A stretch of DNA of 64,000 nt from Branchinecta lynchi (Eukaryota > Arthropoda > Branchiopoda > Anostraca > Branchinectidae), in contig JAKZAP010000016.1 of assembly GCA_023053575.1 (NCBI GenBank), forward strand, positions 21,532,030 through 21,596,029, read 5' to 3'. Every line of letters starts with the position of its first letter. Within the stretch, counting starts at the first letter, position 1. Positions 1 through 8,300 of the stretch are shown here, in pieces. Below the pieces are notes generated by a model. The model saw only the letters and a list, made by a program, of their open reading frames with translations, was not told where the DNA came from and made no database searches. Position numbers and translations under genes: made by a program.

Positions 1-219
1 TTCTGGCTTTTTGCCGTCAAGGCTGGAACGATTTTTCTATTTTCCAGCAGGATCTCACGCCAGGGGCGAATCCGACCAATCACGTTCCAGAGATGCGTAG
101 TTACTACGCTTACCACGCTCCCGAGCATGGTAAGCAAATAGTAACTATTAGTTACTATTCGGACAAGGTTGGAACGGTCAGCGTAGTAACTTTTCGTGAG
201 GATGGAACGGAAATAGTAA

Positions 220-2370
220 GTAAGTAAGTATTTAATCGTGAGTAAACCAAACAAGGTATTTCACTCTATATACTAAACTAAAACTACATGACATCAAAAA
301 CAAAACACTAATCTAATCATAAAGTCTCGACTGAAGAAAAGTGATGACGCAACCAATGATCACCAACTACGAAATTTCTAATCTCCTAGTTCTTTTAAAA
401 AAAACAATAACAAGATTTCTAACATACTTATTACTCACTGCTAAATTCAGACTAAAAGGAAAGCTAAGACCTAGTTGAGATAAACACAAATACAAGGACA
501 TTCGCTGAGTGTAATACAAAGGACATTCAAATAAAAGATGGCTGCAAGTTTCAGGAATTTGGCAACTATAACACAAGCTAGAAGGAGCTTTACCAATTCT
601 ATGCAGGAAACTATTAAGACGACAATGGCCGGTAATAAATTGTGTCAACTGGTATTTTGGTTCAAAAGAAGAAGCAGCAATTAAATCATTTGTACTTGAA
701 AAGAAACGGCTTGGCCAGTAGCTAACTGAATTTTGAAAATCTCTATACCACATTTCATATAACTTAGATTTTAGAAACTGACGGTTTAAAATAAAATTAT
801 TATCAAAAATACTGTGTCCAAACAATTCAGAAAGAACTTCATCTGTAAAAATACTATGAAGAGATGATCTTTGAACTAAAGGGAAAGAAGGTGGAGTAAA
901 CATCGGCCAATTTTGAGGGCGGCCTCTGCGAGCATATCTTAATGCAGTCAGTTCAAAAGCTCTAATATGAATAGGTAACACGCCAGAAATAGCTGTTATT
1001 ACTTCTGACTGTGCGCTACGAAAAGATTTGGAGATTGCCAACATCGAAATTCGTTGAGCTGATTTTAGTTTTCTCAGAATATGTTTTTTCTTAAGAGCAG
1101 CGATCCAAACTGGAACAGCATATAAAATTGTGCTTTCCACAACCGACTTGTACAGTTTCCTCAATGCAAAAGGTCTTAGGCCCCATGTTGTTTTTGCCGC
1201 ACATAAAAGACGAGTTGAATATTGTTTAGCTGAATTAATTCTACTAACAACATGGTCTGTCCACAATAATTTTCTATCCAAAATAACGCCCAAATATTTA
1301 ACTTTTTCTTTCACTTCAATAGTATCACCACCAAATTTCAGAGTGATTTTTGGAACTTTATGCTTATTAGTGAATAAAACAGCTTCAGTTTTATTTTGAT
1401 CAAACTCAAGTTTATTTTTAACAGCCCATTGCTCAAACTTTGTAAACACTTTCTGAGCTATTTCTTCCAGTTGACAAATGCTTTCTGAACTTATTATCGC
1501 ACAAATATCATCTGCGTAAGCTTGTATAATACAATGTTTGTCAATTTTCTCATTCAAAAGATCATTTATGTTCATTAACCACAAAAATGGAGATACAATT
1601 CCACCCTGAGGACATGATTTTTCCAGAGCCCTTGAAACTTCATTTTGGTATATAACTACACGGTCATTAAAATAACTTTGAACTAATTTTATCAAACTTC
1701 CCGGACATTCTTTTTCTATCAATTTGTGTATTATTCCTGGATGCCAAGCGTTATCAAAAGCCCCTTTAATGTCGAAAAAAATACATAAAGTAAATTTCTT
1801 TTTTAATTTATTATTTTCAACAACAGTAACAACATTATCTACTGCATCAACTGTACTTTTCCCCTTACTAAATCCAAACTGCAAAGAAGATATCCAATTC
1901 TTTTCAGAACTTAAATTACTCAATTTCTGCATTATTACTTTTTCAAATACTTTACCTAAATTCGAAAGTAAACTAATAGGGCGGTAAGAACGGGGATTCC
2001 CATCATTTTTCTTTCCTTTTTTCAAAATAATTATCACATTAGCTTTTTTCCATTCCTTAGGAAAATAACACAAATTTAAACATGCATTTATGATTTTTAG
2101 AAAAGTCGGTGTTATCACATTAATATTTTTTTTCAAAACAAGATTTAAAATTCCATCTGGACCTGGAGCTTTCATTGGTTTCAGAGAATTTATAGCATCT
2201 TTTAAAACATCAGCATTAATTTCATCTTCTCCAGAAGTAACATTTTGAACAAAATTTGTAACTTGTCGTCTCACATCCGAATGGAACATATTATCATTAA
2301 CACGATGATCTTTTTGAAACCATTTTGCGAAAAGTTCATCGCCTGCTTCATTCAGTGATGAAGTTCTGCT
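220..2370 (-). mobile_element. 5'-truncated non-LTR retrotransposon (R1/Jockey/I-like)
   Basis: The insertion is flanked by the 8-bp direct repeat AATAGTAA at 212-219 and 2371-2378, which fits a target-site duplication within the MITE. On the minus strand the element ends in a short (TTAC)n tail, seen as GTAAGTAAGTAAGTA on the plus strand near 220-230. The reverse-transcriptase ORF runs to the very 5' edge without a start codon, so the endonuclease part was lost at integration, as is typical of target-primed reverse transcription. Confidence 0.85.
367..2370 (-). CDS. LINE reverse transcriptase, partial ORF2
   Basis: This is an uninterrupted frame encoding RNA-directed DNA polymerase of a non-LTR retrotransposon. 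Visible motifs in order are APGPDG near the start, YRPISLLS, the FFDIKGAFD block, CPQGGIVSP, the catalytic AYADD, and the thumb motif KVKYLGVILD. Near the C-terminus is a Cys-Cys-His-Cys knuckle (CYSC, then H and C in CSHLLFEC), as in R1/Jockey/I elements. The first internal ATG is at 2289, but the frame stays open to the 5' truncation at 2370. The apurinic endonuclease domain is absent. The lack of stops suggests a recent insertion. Confidence 0.9.
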   Translation of the reverse strand, partial: SRTSSLNEAGDELFAKWFQKDHRVNDNMFHSDVRRQVTNFVQNVTSGEDEINADVLKDAINSLKPMKAPGPDGILNLVLKKNINVITPTFLKIINACLNLCYFPKEWKKANVIIILKKGKKNDGNPRSYRPISLLSNLGKVFEKVIMQKLSNLSSEKNWISSLQFGFSKGKSTVDAVDNVVTVVENNKLKKKFTLCIFFDIKGAFDNAWHPGIIHKLIEKECPGSLIKLVQSYFNDRVVIYQNEVSRALEKSCPQGGIVSPFLWLMNINDLLNEKIDKHCIIQAYADDICAIISSESICQLEEIAQKVFTKFEQWAVKNKLEFDQNKTEAVLFTNKHKVPKITLKFGGDTIEVKEKVKYLGVILDRKLLWTDHVVSRINSAKQYSTRLLCAAKTTWGLRPFALRKLYKSVVESTILYAVPVWIAALKKKHILRKLKSAQRISMLAISKSFRSAQSEVITAISGVLPIHIRAFELTALRYARRGRPQNWPMFTPPSFPLVQRSSLHSIFTDEVLSELFGHSIFDNNFILNRQFLKSKLYEMWYRDFQNSVSYWPSRFFSSTNDLIAASSFEPKYQLTQFITGHCRLNSFLHRIGKAPSSLCYSCQIPETCSHLLFECPLYYTQRMSLYLCLSQLGLSFPFSLNLAVSNKYVRNLVIVFFKRTRRLEIS

Positions 2371-2405
2371 AATAGTAACTATTGTTACAAGGGTGGAACA
2401 CGCTC

Positions 2406-2828
2406 ATGATGTCACTATCTACTGTATGGAATTCCGATATAACTTAGAAGACAATTGAGCTTGAATCAACTAAACCTCAGCCCATTAAGCCAGGCTGGTG
2501 AAGTTTCATGAGAAGTTCATTTTCCGTTCTCCCTAGAACTACTTATAAATGTAAACTTGGTCAGCACCTTGCTGGCTGCTGGTCTTCCTCTCTCTCTCTC
2601 CTACAGAAGTACAGATGTAGAGATGCAAATATTCTGTTTGTTTAGACTAGTTGAATTTCCCAATTACTAAAGTCACTAGAAGTAGAAGTAGAATGTTACA
2701 GCCTCCAATAAGTCAAAGCCATGCATCCCACTCTAGTATTTACTTCCACTAGCAAAAGAAAGAAAAAAACATGGCTGTAAGGATTGTCTTGGAAGTGGGG
2801 TAAGTTGAAATATAATGCTATTACTAAC
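2406..2828. other. Unassigned spacer or intron sequence
   Basis: No gene or recognisable repeat is seen here. It lies just downstream, on the minus strand, of the splice donor that ends the polymerase exon at 2829, so at least part should be intron of that gene. A CTCTCTCTCTC microsatellite lies near 2590. Confidence 0.4.
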
Positions 2829-3830
2829 CTGTAAAGTGGTCATGGTCTCGAACTCCATCACCTTTCAGTGGTTGTTGGCAAATGTAGCATTCAGCAATGT
2901 CATTGTAATTGCTTGGTACAGATGAAAGATTAATTGGAATTTGCGGTTTCTTCATTTCTTCAAGTATTCTCGCTTGTAGGTCAAACACAGCTTCCAAGAA
3001 TCTGATTCCTGCTTCTAGTCCAACATAGGTTTCCTTATGGAATATAGAAGAGCCATTTTTCATGCAAAGTAGACTCCAGGAATTGGCAACATGGTTATGT
3101 AGTATTTGGCTATTATTCCCGACAGTTTGCTCAGAGGATGCAAGACTAGCCTCAAAGTCGTAATATATAATGTAAGGAAGACGTTGCAGCTTGTGAAAAC
3201 TTTGAAATTTTAGAGTGGTTTTCTCTCCAGATGGCATTTCATAAATAGGTGATGTAGGCTGTGGTGAGCATTTGCTTTGATGATCTGTACAGTCCTCATC
3301 TTTAGAAAATGGTAGAGCACAGTTTCGACAGTGACTCCTTCGGTGAAAATTATCTGATCCAAATAGTTGGTCAAATTGTGTAATTGCTGCATAATGCCCT
3401 GTAACATCCATCATTTCGTTCTCAAAGTCATCTATGAATAGTAAATTTAAGATGGTAATTTCATCACCAAACCTAGCTGAGCGTCTGATACAGTCAACAA
3501 TTTTGTCTGGGTTTGGGCGATAAATGTTGATTGCAATTAAAGGATTGTCCAGTTCAAATATCTCAACTCCCACTGCAGTTGTTGGAAAAGGGAATGATGC
3601 ACGCCAGTGCAGTTGCATACCAAGATTAGTCTTTATTTTCTGAAGCTCATTCTGCAAGTATTTGCAGCTTACACTTCCACCTTTAATGCTCCCTTGACAC
3701 TCACTTATGAAACTTATTTCAACAGCTATGCGAAAGCAGTCATTTGGAGCGTAGGAGATTTTAGGATTCAGAATACACCGTTTTTTGACTAGGTACTTTG
3801 GAATAGGTAGCCAGTACCCTCCTGCAACAC
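2829..3830 (-). CDS. Polinton-type DNA polymerase B, exon with zinc finger and exonuclease start
   Basis: This exon encodes the N-terminal half of a protein-primed family B DNA polymerase of the Polinton/Maverick type. Visible in order are the LPIPKYLVKKRCILNP and NDCFRIAV block found before the exonuclease domain in this family, a CRNC-x-H-x-C zinc-binding segment after HRRSHC, the exonuclease I motif IIYYDFEASL, and a second knuckle CYICQQPL followed by RDHDHFTG. The exon starts after a TTTTTAG acceptor (3832-3831) and ends at the donor CAG|GTTAGT (2829|2828). It breaks in the middle of the conserved RDHDHFTGxYRG region, so it is genuinely spliced. The downstream palm domain is not in the window; the LINE lies in that direction. 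Confidence 0.8.
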
Positions 3831-3867
3831 CTAAAAACAAAATACTCGTTTTATTTCTTATTATAAC

Positions 3868-4405
3868 ATTTCTTAGAAGTTCCACTCTTTCTTAAGTGTG
3901 GGACATTAAGTATGGTAAACTTCAGGTCAACACATTTTGTACATACAAAGGTGAGGCCGGAGAGATTATTCTCAAAGTTTTCAATTTCTTGCAGCATTCT
4001 ATTGATGAGAGATACAAGTTTATCTCGATGATTGTCGAATAGTCGAAGCTCGGTCATAGGTGTTGATGGATTAAACATCATTATTTCACCAGTTCGTTCA
4101 CTGATGTATATAATTTCCGCATAAAGCTGAAGTTTGGCACCAGAATTCTGTGATACATGTTGCATTATGCGTTGCATAATGTTTTCTATAGTAAGCCTAA
4201 CGAGGTCACCAAAACGAAACTCCTCCATTTCAAGTGTTGACGTCAGAAACCTGTACGAATGTGTATGTCTGCTTGCTCTCCCCAGAGGCTGATATACATT
4301 ACCATCAGGATTGACTGAACTCAAGACTTCATCAGCTGCATCTTCACTTCTGTTGACGCAAGGGTTCAGATTGCACTCTTCTGCAGAAATTGGAGGGCGA
4401 GTGCT
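3868..4405 (-). CDS. Polinton-type DNA polymerase B, upstream exon
   Basis: This exon encodes the segment that in Polinton-like polymerases precedes the LPKYI block. It ends in the pattern IENFENNLSGLTF followed by a Cys-rich strand, which matches the usual xFExxxSGWxLxxI segment except that the Trp is Leu here. The acceptor is TTTTTTCAG at 4407-4406, behind a long pyrimidine tract. The likely donor AAAT|GTTATA at 3868|3867 is weak but gives the correct phase (1) with the next exon. The frame otherwise hits a stop shortly after 3868. Neighbouring exons on both sides are in phase. Confidence 0.65.
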
Positions 4406-4499
4406 CTGAAAAAATATTATTCTTAAGTTTTTTTTTTTTTTTTTTTTTTTAAAGAACCTTGTGGATTGTAGTAATATCATTTGTGTATTTGCCTTGCTG

Positions 4500-4582
4500 T
4501 GTTTCAGGATTTCCTTGAGCTGTCATGAATGTGTTGGGGGATGGGGATATGTTTCAGGATTTCCTTGAGCTGTCATGAATAT
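4500..4582. repeat. 30-bp direct duplication in an intron
   Basis: The stretch GTTTCAGGATTTCCTTGAGC and ten following bases occur twice, near 4501 and 4553. They are separated by a G-rich spacer. It lies in the intron between the 4405 and 4719 exon ends. It has no coding role that I can see. Confidence 0.7.
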
Positions 4583-4718
4583 CTTGGGGAGGGGGTATGG
4601 GGCTGGAGTTCATAATTATCTTTATAATATCTGTTCACCTTTCCTCAAAACAAGATCAAATTATCTTTTTTTTCCTAAAATACTGTGCCAGGTCATCGTC
4701 AAGTCTTCTTTTTTCCAC

Positions 4719-5155
4719 CTGCCTCGGATCCTTGGAGATGGTGATTCTTATTTTTTCTTGCGTTGCTTGCAGCCCTACCTGATTGTTGGTAGCTGCCGCT
4801 GATGCTCCTGAGGTTGGTGGCATAACCAGCGACCCTGTTTGCTGGTAGCCAGACGGTCCTGCCGTTGGTGCCGCAAGCAATGGCCCTGATTGGTAAGCTG
4901 ATGTTGATGCTTGGGAGGATGTGGTCGATGATCCTGTCGGAGGCGTCGCTTTCGTCGATTTGGCTTGCTCTGGAGTTGGAAGTAGCCCCTCCTTGGACTG
5001 CTCCACCTCTTCCAACTCCTCGACAATCTCCTCGCAATAATTATCGAACGCGCTGCAGACTGACTGTGTGCCCACCATTGCCCCTGGGCAACTGTAGCTC
5101 AAGTGTACCCAGCAGTATTTCTGGCGGGCCGAAAACTTATGGATGCCACAGAATC
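4719..5155 (-). CDS. Second zinc-module exon with Ser/Thr/Pro-rich linker
   Basis: The exon begins after a TTTTATTTCTTCTAG acceptor (5157-5156) and completes a split Gly codon from the exon at 5571-5751. It finishes a Cys/His module (CGIH, then CWVH). An acidic helix with repeated EE pairs follows, then a long low-complexity Ser/Thr/Ala/Gln linker. The frame can be left through CAG|GTGGAA at 4719, in phase with the polymerase exon at 4405, or it can end at a stop at 4656 after a basic RKKK tail. Which is used is not clear, so fusion to the polymerase is inferred. Confidence 0.55.
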
Positions 5156-5570
5156 CTAGAAGAAATAAAAATTAGATTGGAACCTTTAATAACTGCAGCT
5201 ACTCTGAGACACTCGGGTTAATGAGATTGGATTGGGATTCTGAACTCTCTGCAATGCAGTAGCTGCCGGCACCAGGGAACTGCCCTGATGCAACCTGGGA
5301 CGATGTTAAAACTCTTGGTTTCTATGGTCCAGTAATAACTAAAGAAATAAAAAATCCTTTTCCGACAAGAGCTGTCTTAAAATTACCCACAATGCTGAAA
5401 AAATCGCAGAATTTGCAAATGTTTGATATATGTATAATTTTCTATGACAAACTTTCACAGCTGTGAATGTGGGGAGAAATCGAAAACAATGACGAATCGC
5501 AGAATTCTGTAGTGAGTGGCAACACTGGTCCTGTTGTAAAATAAGATTTGTGTAGAAATTATCATCTTAC

Positions 5571-5751
5571 CGTTTAGGTGGCACAGCGCACAAGCTCGCT
5601 CCCCTCCTTGTAGGGTCGTTCGGTAAAGGCCTCTCTTTTTCTGCGCGCACGCATCATCCTTCAGATGAATCGGACAGAGCTCCTTATGTCCGTTAAAACC
5701 ATGTAGCTCACACATGTCTGCGTATGCGCAAACATAACATTGAAGGTGGCT
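5571..5751 (-). CDS. First zinc-module exon (tandem Cys/His modules)
   Basis: The exon has a good acceptor (CACCTTTCAG at 5753-5752) and a consensus donor (ACG|GTAAGA at 5571|5570). It encodes a module CYVC-x5-CELH-x8-CPIH and the start of a second, CALC. The second is completed by the next exon with exactly the same spacing. This supports both the splice and the frame. I do not recognise the family. Further 5' exons are likely because no start codon precedes the module. The site may bind zinc through Cys/His ligands. Confidence 0.6.
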
Positions 5752-5759
5752 CTGAAAGG

Positions 5760-6043
5760 TGAATAAATTTTATTACTGTTCCTTAAAACATACCAACTAT
5801 TCAGAATCCATTTATGCAGACTTTTGATACTTGCGAATTGATACTTTAATTATTGTTCAACCTTCATTTCTCGTAATAGCTACAGAATAGAAAAATTAAA
5901 TAGCGTAAATAAAATAGATGCATAATAAATGACGCGTGAGAAGATAAATAGCTCAAAGACTATTCTTAAAATAAAGTTTGACTGCATAGATATCAGTAAT
6001 ATGATATCAAGTTTTTTTTTTTTTTTGCTAGCTAATTTTTTTT

Positions 6044-6080
<37 letters not shown>

Positions 6081-6110
6081 CTGAACTGAACTCATTTCAA
6101 CATAAGGTGA
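5760..6110. other. AT-rich spacer with poly-T tracts
   Basis: There is no gene. Long T homopolymers lie at about 6012-6026 and 6047-6073. They may be the A-tail of an element on the minus strand or simple low complexity. Confidence 0.5.
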
Positions 6111-6335
6111 AGGTGAATATTCCTTCAGCCCAAGCTTACTGCGAATCATATTTGAAAGTGCAAAACGGATACGTCAGTTAAATTTTATTAGAGCAATATT
6201 TCGCCCCTTCTTCGTAAGGGTCCTCTTCAGGCTCAGAGCCGCTCAAGTTGGGAAAAGGAAACTTGTGAAAACAAAACGGATAGGTCTAACCAATTTAGTC
6301 GACTTATCCGTTTTGCACTTTCAAAGGTGAAAGAT
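6111..6335 (-). repeat. Hammerhead-bearing dispersed repeat, copy 1
   Basis: This copy shares with copies near 43.2, 53.5, 55.0 and 59.8 kb the order CCTTCAGCCCAAGCTNACTG, GCAAAACGGATACGTCAG, then the reverse of a hammerhead-like core, then an arm returning to TTATCCGTTTTGCAC at about 6306-6321. The two arms make it partly palindromic. Penelope-like retroelements carry comparable ribozymes, so a Penelope-derived origin is inferred. Confidence 0.65.
6191..6234 (-). ncRNA. Hammerhead-ribozyme-like core, copy 1
   Basis: Read on the minus strand: helix I GAGC/GCTC, CTGAAGA (the CUGANGA box), a CCCTT/AAGGG helix II, GAAA, then U-A-U-U with U at the cleavage position before helix I closes. Helix III is reduced to one A-U pair, as in the minimal type I hammerheads of Penelope-like elements. 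Confidence 0.55.
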
Positions 6336-6599
6336 CATTGTAATGAACAAAGCTGGCTTCTCCACGTAGCACATACTGCACTAGAGTTATGAAATTCTGT
6401 GACTTACCTGAGGATAGCTCATACTGTATTTGATGCTAAAGCAACTCTTGGGTAAAATGTGACTTAGCACTGACTTGTTATAAGCTAGGCTTATGCTTTA
6501 TACCAAGCCCAGTCGTACTTGACTGAAGACGAATAGTTGATGATAGCTATCATTAAATAATGACATATAATGACTGGCTTTTACACATTATTGAGCGAA

Positions 6600-7700
6600 A
6601 TAATGACTTGATCAAAATCCATAGCTAGTCAACCTTGTCGATTTCATGTAGAAGTATGGGAAAAAATAATAGTACAGATAATTCAGCCATAATTTCGTTA
6701 TTTTCTTGTGTATACAACTTCGATTTCAAGTTTAACTCCTCCATTATTAAAATCTTAGCCCCTCGCAGACTTCGCTCTCCTCCACTGGCTATCGTTATGC
6801 TGATTCCGAACAAAATGTCTTCTTCTAAGTGTTGTGTTGATCTAATTGAAATTGATGATGGATAGCCAACCTATTTTCTTATCCGTATATTAATTATTTT
6901 CTGCTTTTAGAGTACAAATGCGTAATATTAGTATACCATCCCTCATAGTACTGGAGTCATTCAACCATAGAAGTTCACGACTTGCTCTCTACCTTGCATG
7001 ATTTTCATATAAAGTATTAAAAGTAAAATGAAGATAATAGTGCAGCTAATTCAGCTAGAGAGTACATGGATTTTCGAATCAGTAATTCTCTGCTATTACC
7101 TACCTCATTTACCTATCCAGTTTTCTTGTGTACTCAACTTCGATTTCAAGTTCAACCCATTACAACAAAGTACACATGCGTAATAAAATACGCCACCCCT
7201 CACAGTATTCGAGTCAATCAACCACGAGCCACTCTCTACCATTTATTCCTTAATTACAGATGAATGGTTTACAGACGAATGCTTGAACTAATAATGTCCG
7301 CTTTTTCTTTACGCATTATTGAGTGAAATAATGACTTAATCGAACTTCGTAACTAGTCAACCATGTGCGATAGTCATATAAAACAACTGAAAAAAAATAA
7401 AGAATAGTAAAGACAATTCAGTCTCACAGTTCATAAATTTTCAAACCAGTAAGTTCCTGCTATATTTTATTTATCTATGCAGTTTTATTGTCTATTCATA
7501 TGCCTTGAAGTCGTGTTTCATACCCAAGCTGAATTTCTTGTTTTTATTTATTTTCTACTCTACATCCATTTCCTATCTTTACTCTTTGAATACCTGTCGA
7601 ACAGAGTACGAATATATAATACTAGTGCAGCAATCCTCACAGTATTCGAGTCAATCAACCACTCAAGTAGCCCTACACGTCACTACTATTTCCTTGTCCG
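6600..7700. repeat. Imperfect ~350-380 bp repeat, three units
   Basis: Three degenerate units can be followed by recurring phrases: AGTCAACC near 6628 and 7353, ATAATTCAG/CTAATTCAG/ACAATTCAG near 6680, 7044 and 7414, CTTCGATTTCAAGTT near 6718 and 7138, and GAGTCAATCAACCAC near 7210 and 7648. Short ORFs on both strands here are by-products. The array directly precedes the ORF at 7800 and could hold its promoter, but no clear TATA or initiator is assignable. Confidence 0.6.
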
Positions 7701-7799
7701 TATCCCCCCCCCCCCCGACTCGAATTTCTTACATTCTTTTCGCGGAATAACTTTCTAGAAACATGTAACGATGTTCAATTTCTTGTATCTAGATTAGAG

Positions 7800-8144
7800 A
7801 TGAATAATCCAACACCAACACAAGCATTCAGCCAACTATTCTCCAGAACTGTCGTCGGTCAAGGTGCTAGCAGCAGCAATTACTACAACAACATTTTTGT
7901 TCGGAATCTTCACGATGGCACCCAGTGGAGGAGGGCGAAGTTTGCGAGGGACTACGATTATAATAATGGAGGGGTCAAACTTGAAATCAAAGTTGATGTG
8001 AAAGGGAAGCTAGGAGTCAGTAACTACATCAATATCACTTTGGGAGTTCGCGAGGACGATGAGATTCTTCGGAGTATTGAAGAATTATGTGAGAGGGTTT
8101 TCTCCAGTCTTCCAGAAGATGCGGAGCTGAGTGGAAAATTCTGA
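7800..8144 (+). CDS. Orphan hypothetical protein, 114 aa
   Basis: This uninterrupted frame begins at an ATG and ends at TGA 14 nt before an AATAAA. The protein is hydrophilic. It has a Ser/Asn-rich start, an FVRNLHDGTQWRRAKFARDY segment, alternating strands in the middle (KLEIKVDVKG), and an acidic predicted helix near the end. It has no membrane segment and no family I recognise. A TCTAG sits just upstream of the ATG, so this may be the last exon of a longer gene. Isolated position among repeats leaves open an origin in a mobile element. Confidence 0.45.
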   Translation: MNNPTPTQAFSQLFSRTVVGQGASSSNYYNNIFVRNLHDGTQWRRAKFARDYDYNNGGVKLEIKVDVKGKLGVSNYINITLGVREDDEILRSIEELCERVFSSLPEDAELSGKF

Positions 8145-8158
8145 TGTTATTTGAAAGA

Positions 8159-8164
8159 TGAATA
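8159..8164 (+). terminator. Candidate poly(A) signal
   Basis: An AATAAA-type hexamer begins about 14 nt after the stop of the 114-codon ORF, a short but usable distance. Confidence 0.4.
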
Positions 8165-8190
8165 AAACCATTCTTTCCCCAAAATTGTTA

Positions 8191-8300
8191 GATAGTGGTG
8201 GCTAAGTGGACTATGTAGGAGTGATCCTACATAGCCTACCCGGGTTCGAAACCTGAGGGATGTAAATGAATCTCAAAGGCGAATCTAAACCATCACTATC
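8191..8300 (+). repeat. tRNA-like / SINE-like structured element
   Basis: The ends pair as GATAGTGGTGG with CCATCACTATC. Inside are a TGGCTAAGTGG A-box-like block at 8199-8209 and a perfect B box GGTTCGAAACC at 8243-8253. Between them a 10-bp perfect hairpin (CTATGTAGGA/TCCTACATAG, 8211-8234) sits where an anticodon arm would be. It is too irregular to be a normal tRNA gene. It could be a tRNA-derived SINE head or a tRNA pseudogene. Confidence 0.45.

Larger units (their letters stand above)
1..2405. mobile_element. MITE with GAGCGTGTTCCA termini, split by a LINE; left end outside window
   Basis: The sequence 1-219 plus 2371-2405 matches the intact copy at 52409-52634, including the GTTGGAACGGTCAGCGTAG stretch and the terminal GGAACACGCTC. 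The two halves are separated by the retrotransposon at 220-2370. The internal part is rich in GTAACTA/TAGTTAC palindromes. No ORF belongs to the MITE itself. It is a non-autonomous DNA element; superfamily is not assigned, although the intact copy has a 3-bp ATA duplication. Confidence 0.75.

Noticed and set aside
1130..1987. Plus-strand ORFs opposite the left LINE
   Set aside because: They are shadows of the minus-strand reverse transcriptase, which has all its motifs.
4656..4720. Basic C-terminal tail (RKKK) of the zinc-module exon as certain protein end
   Set aside because: A phase-compatible donor at 4719 would skip it. Without transcripts I cannot choose, so it is described as an alternative only.
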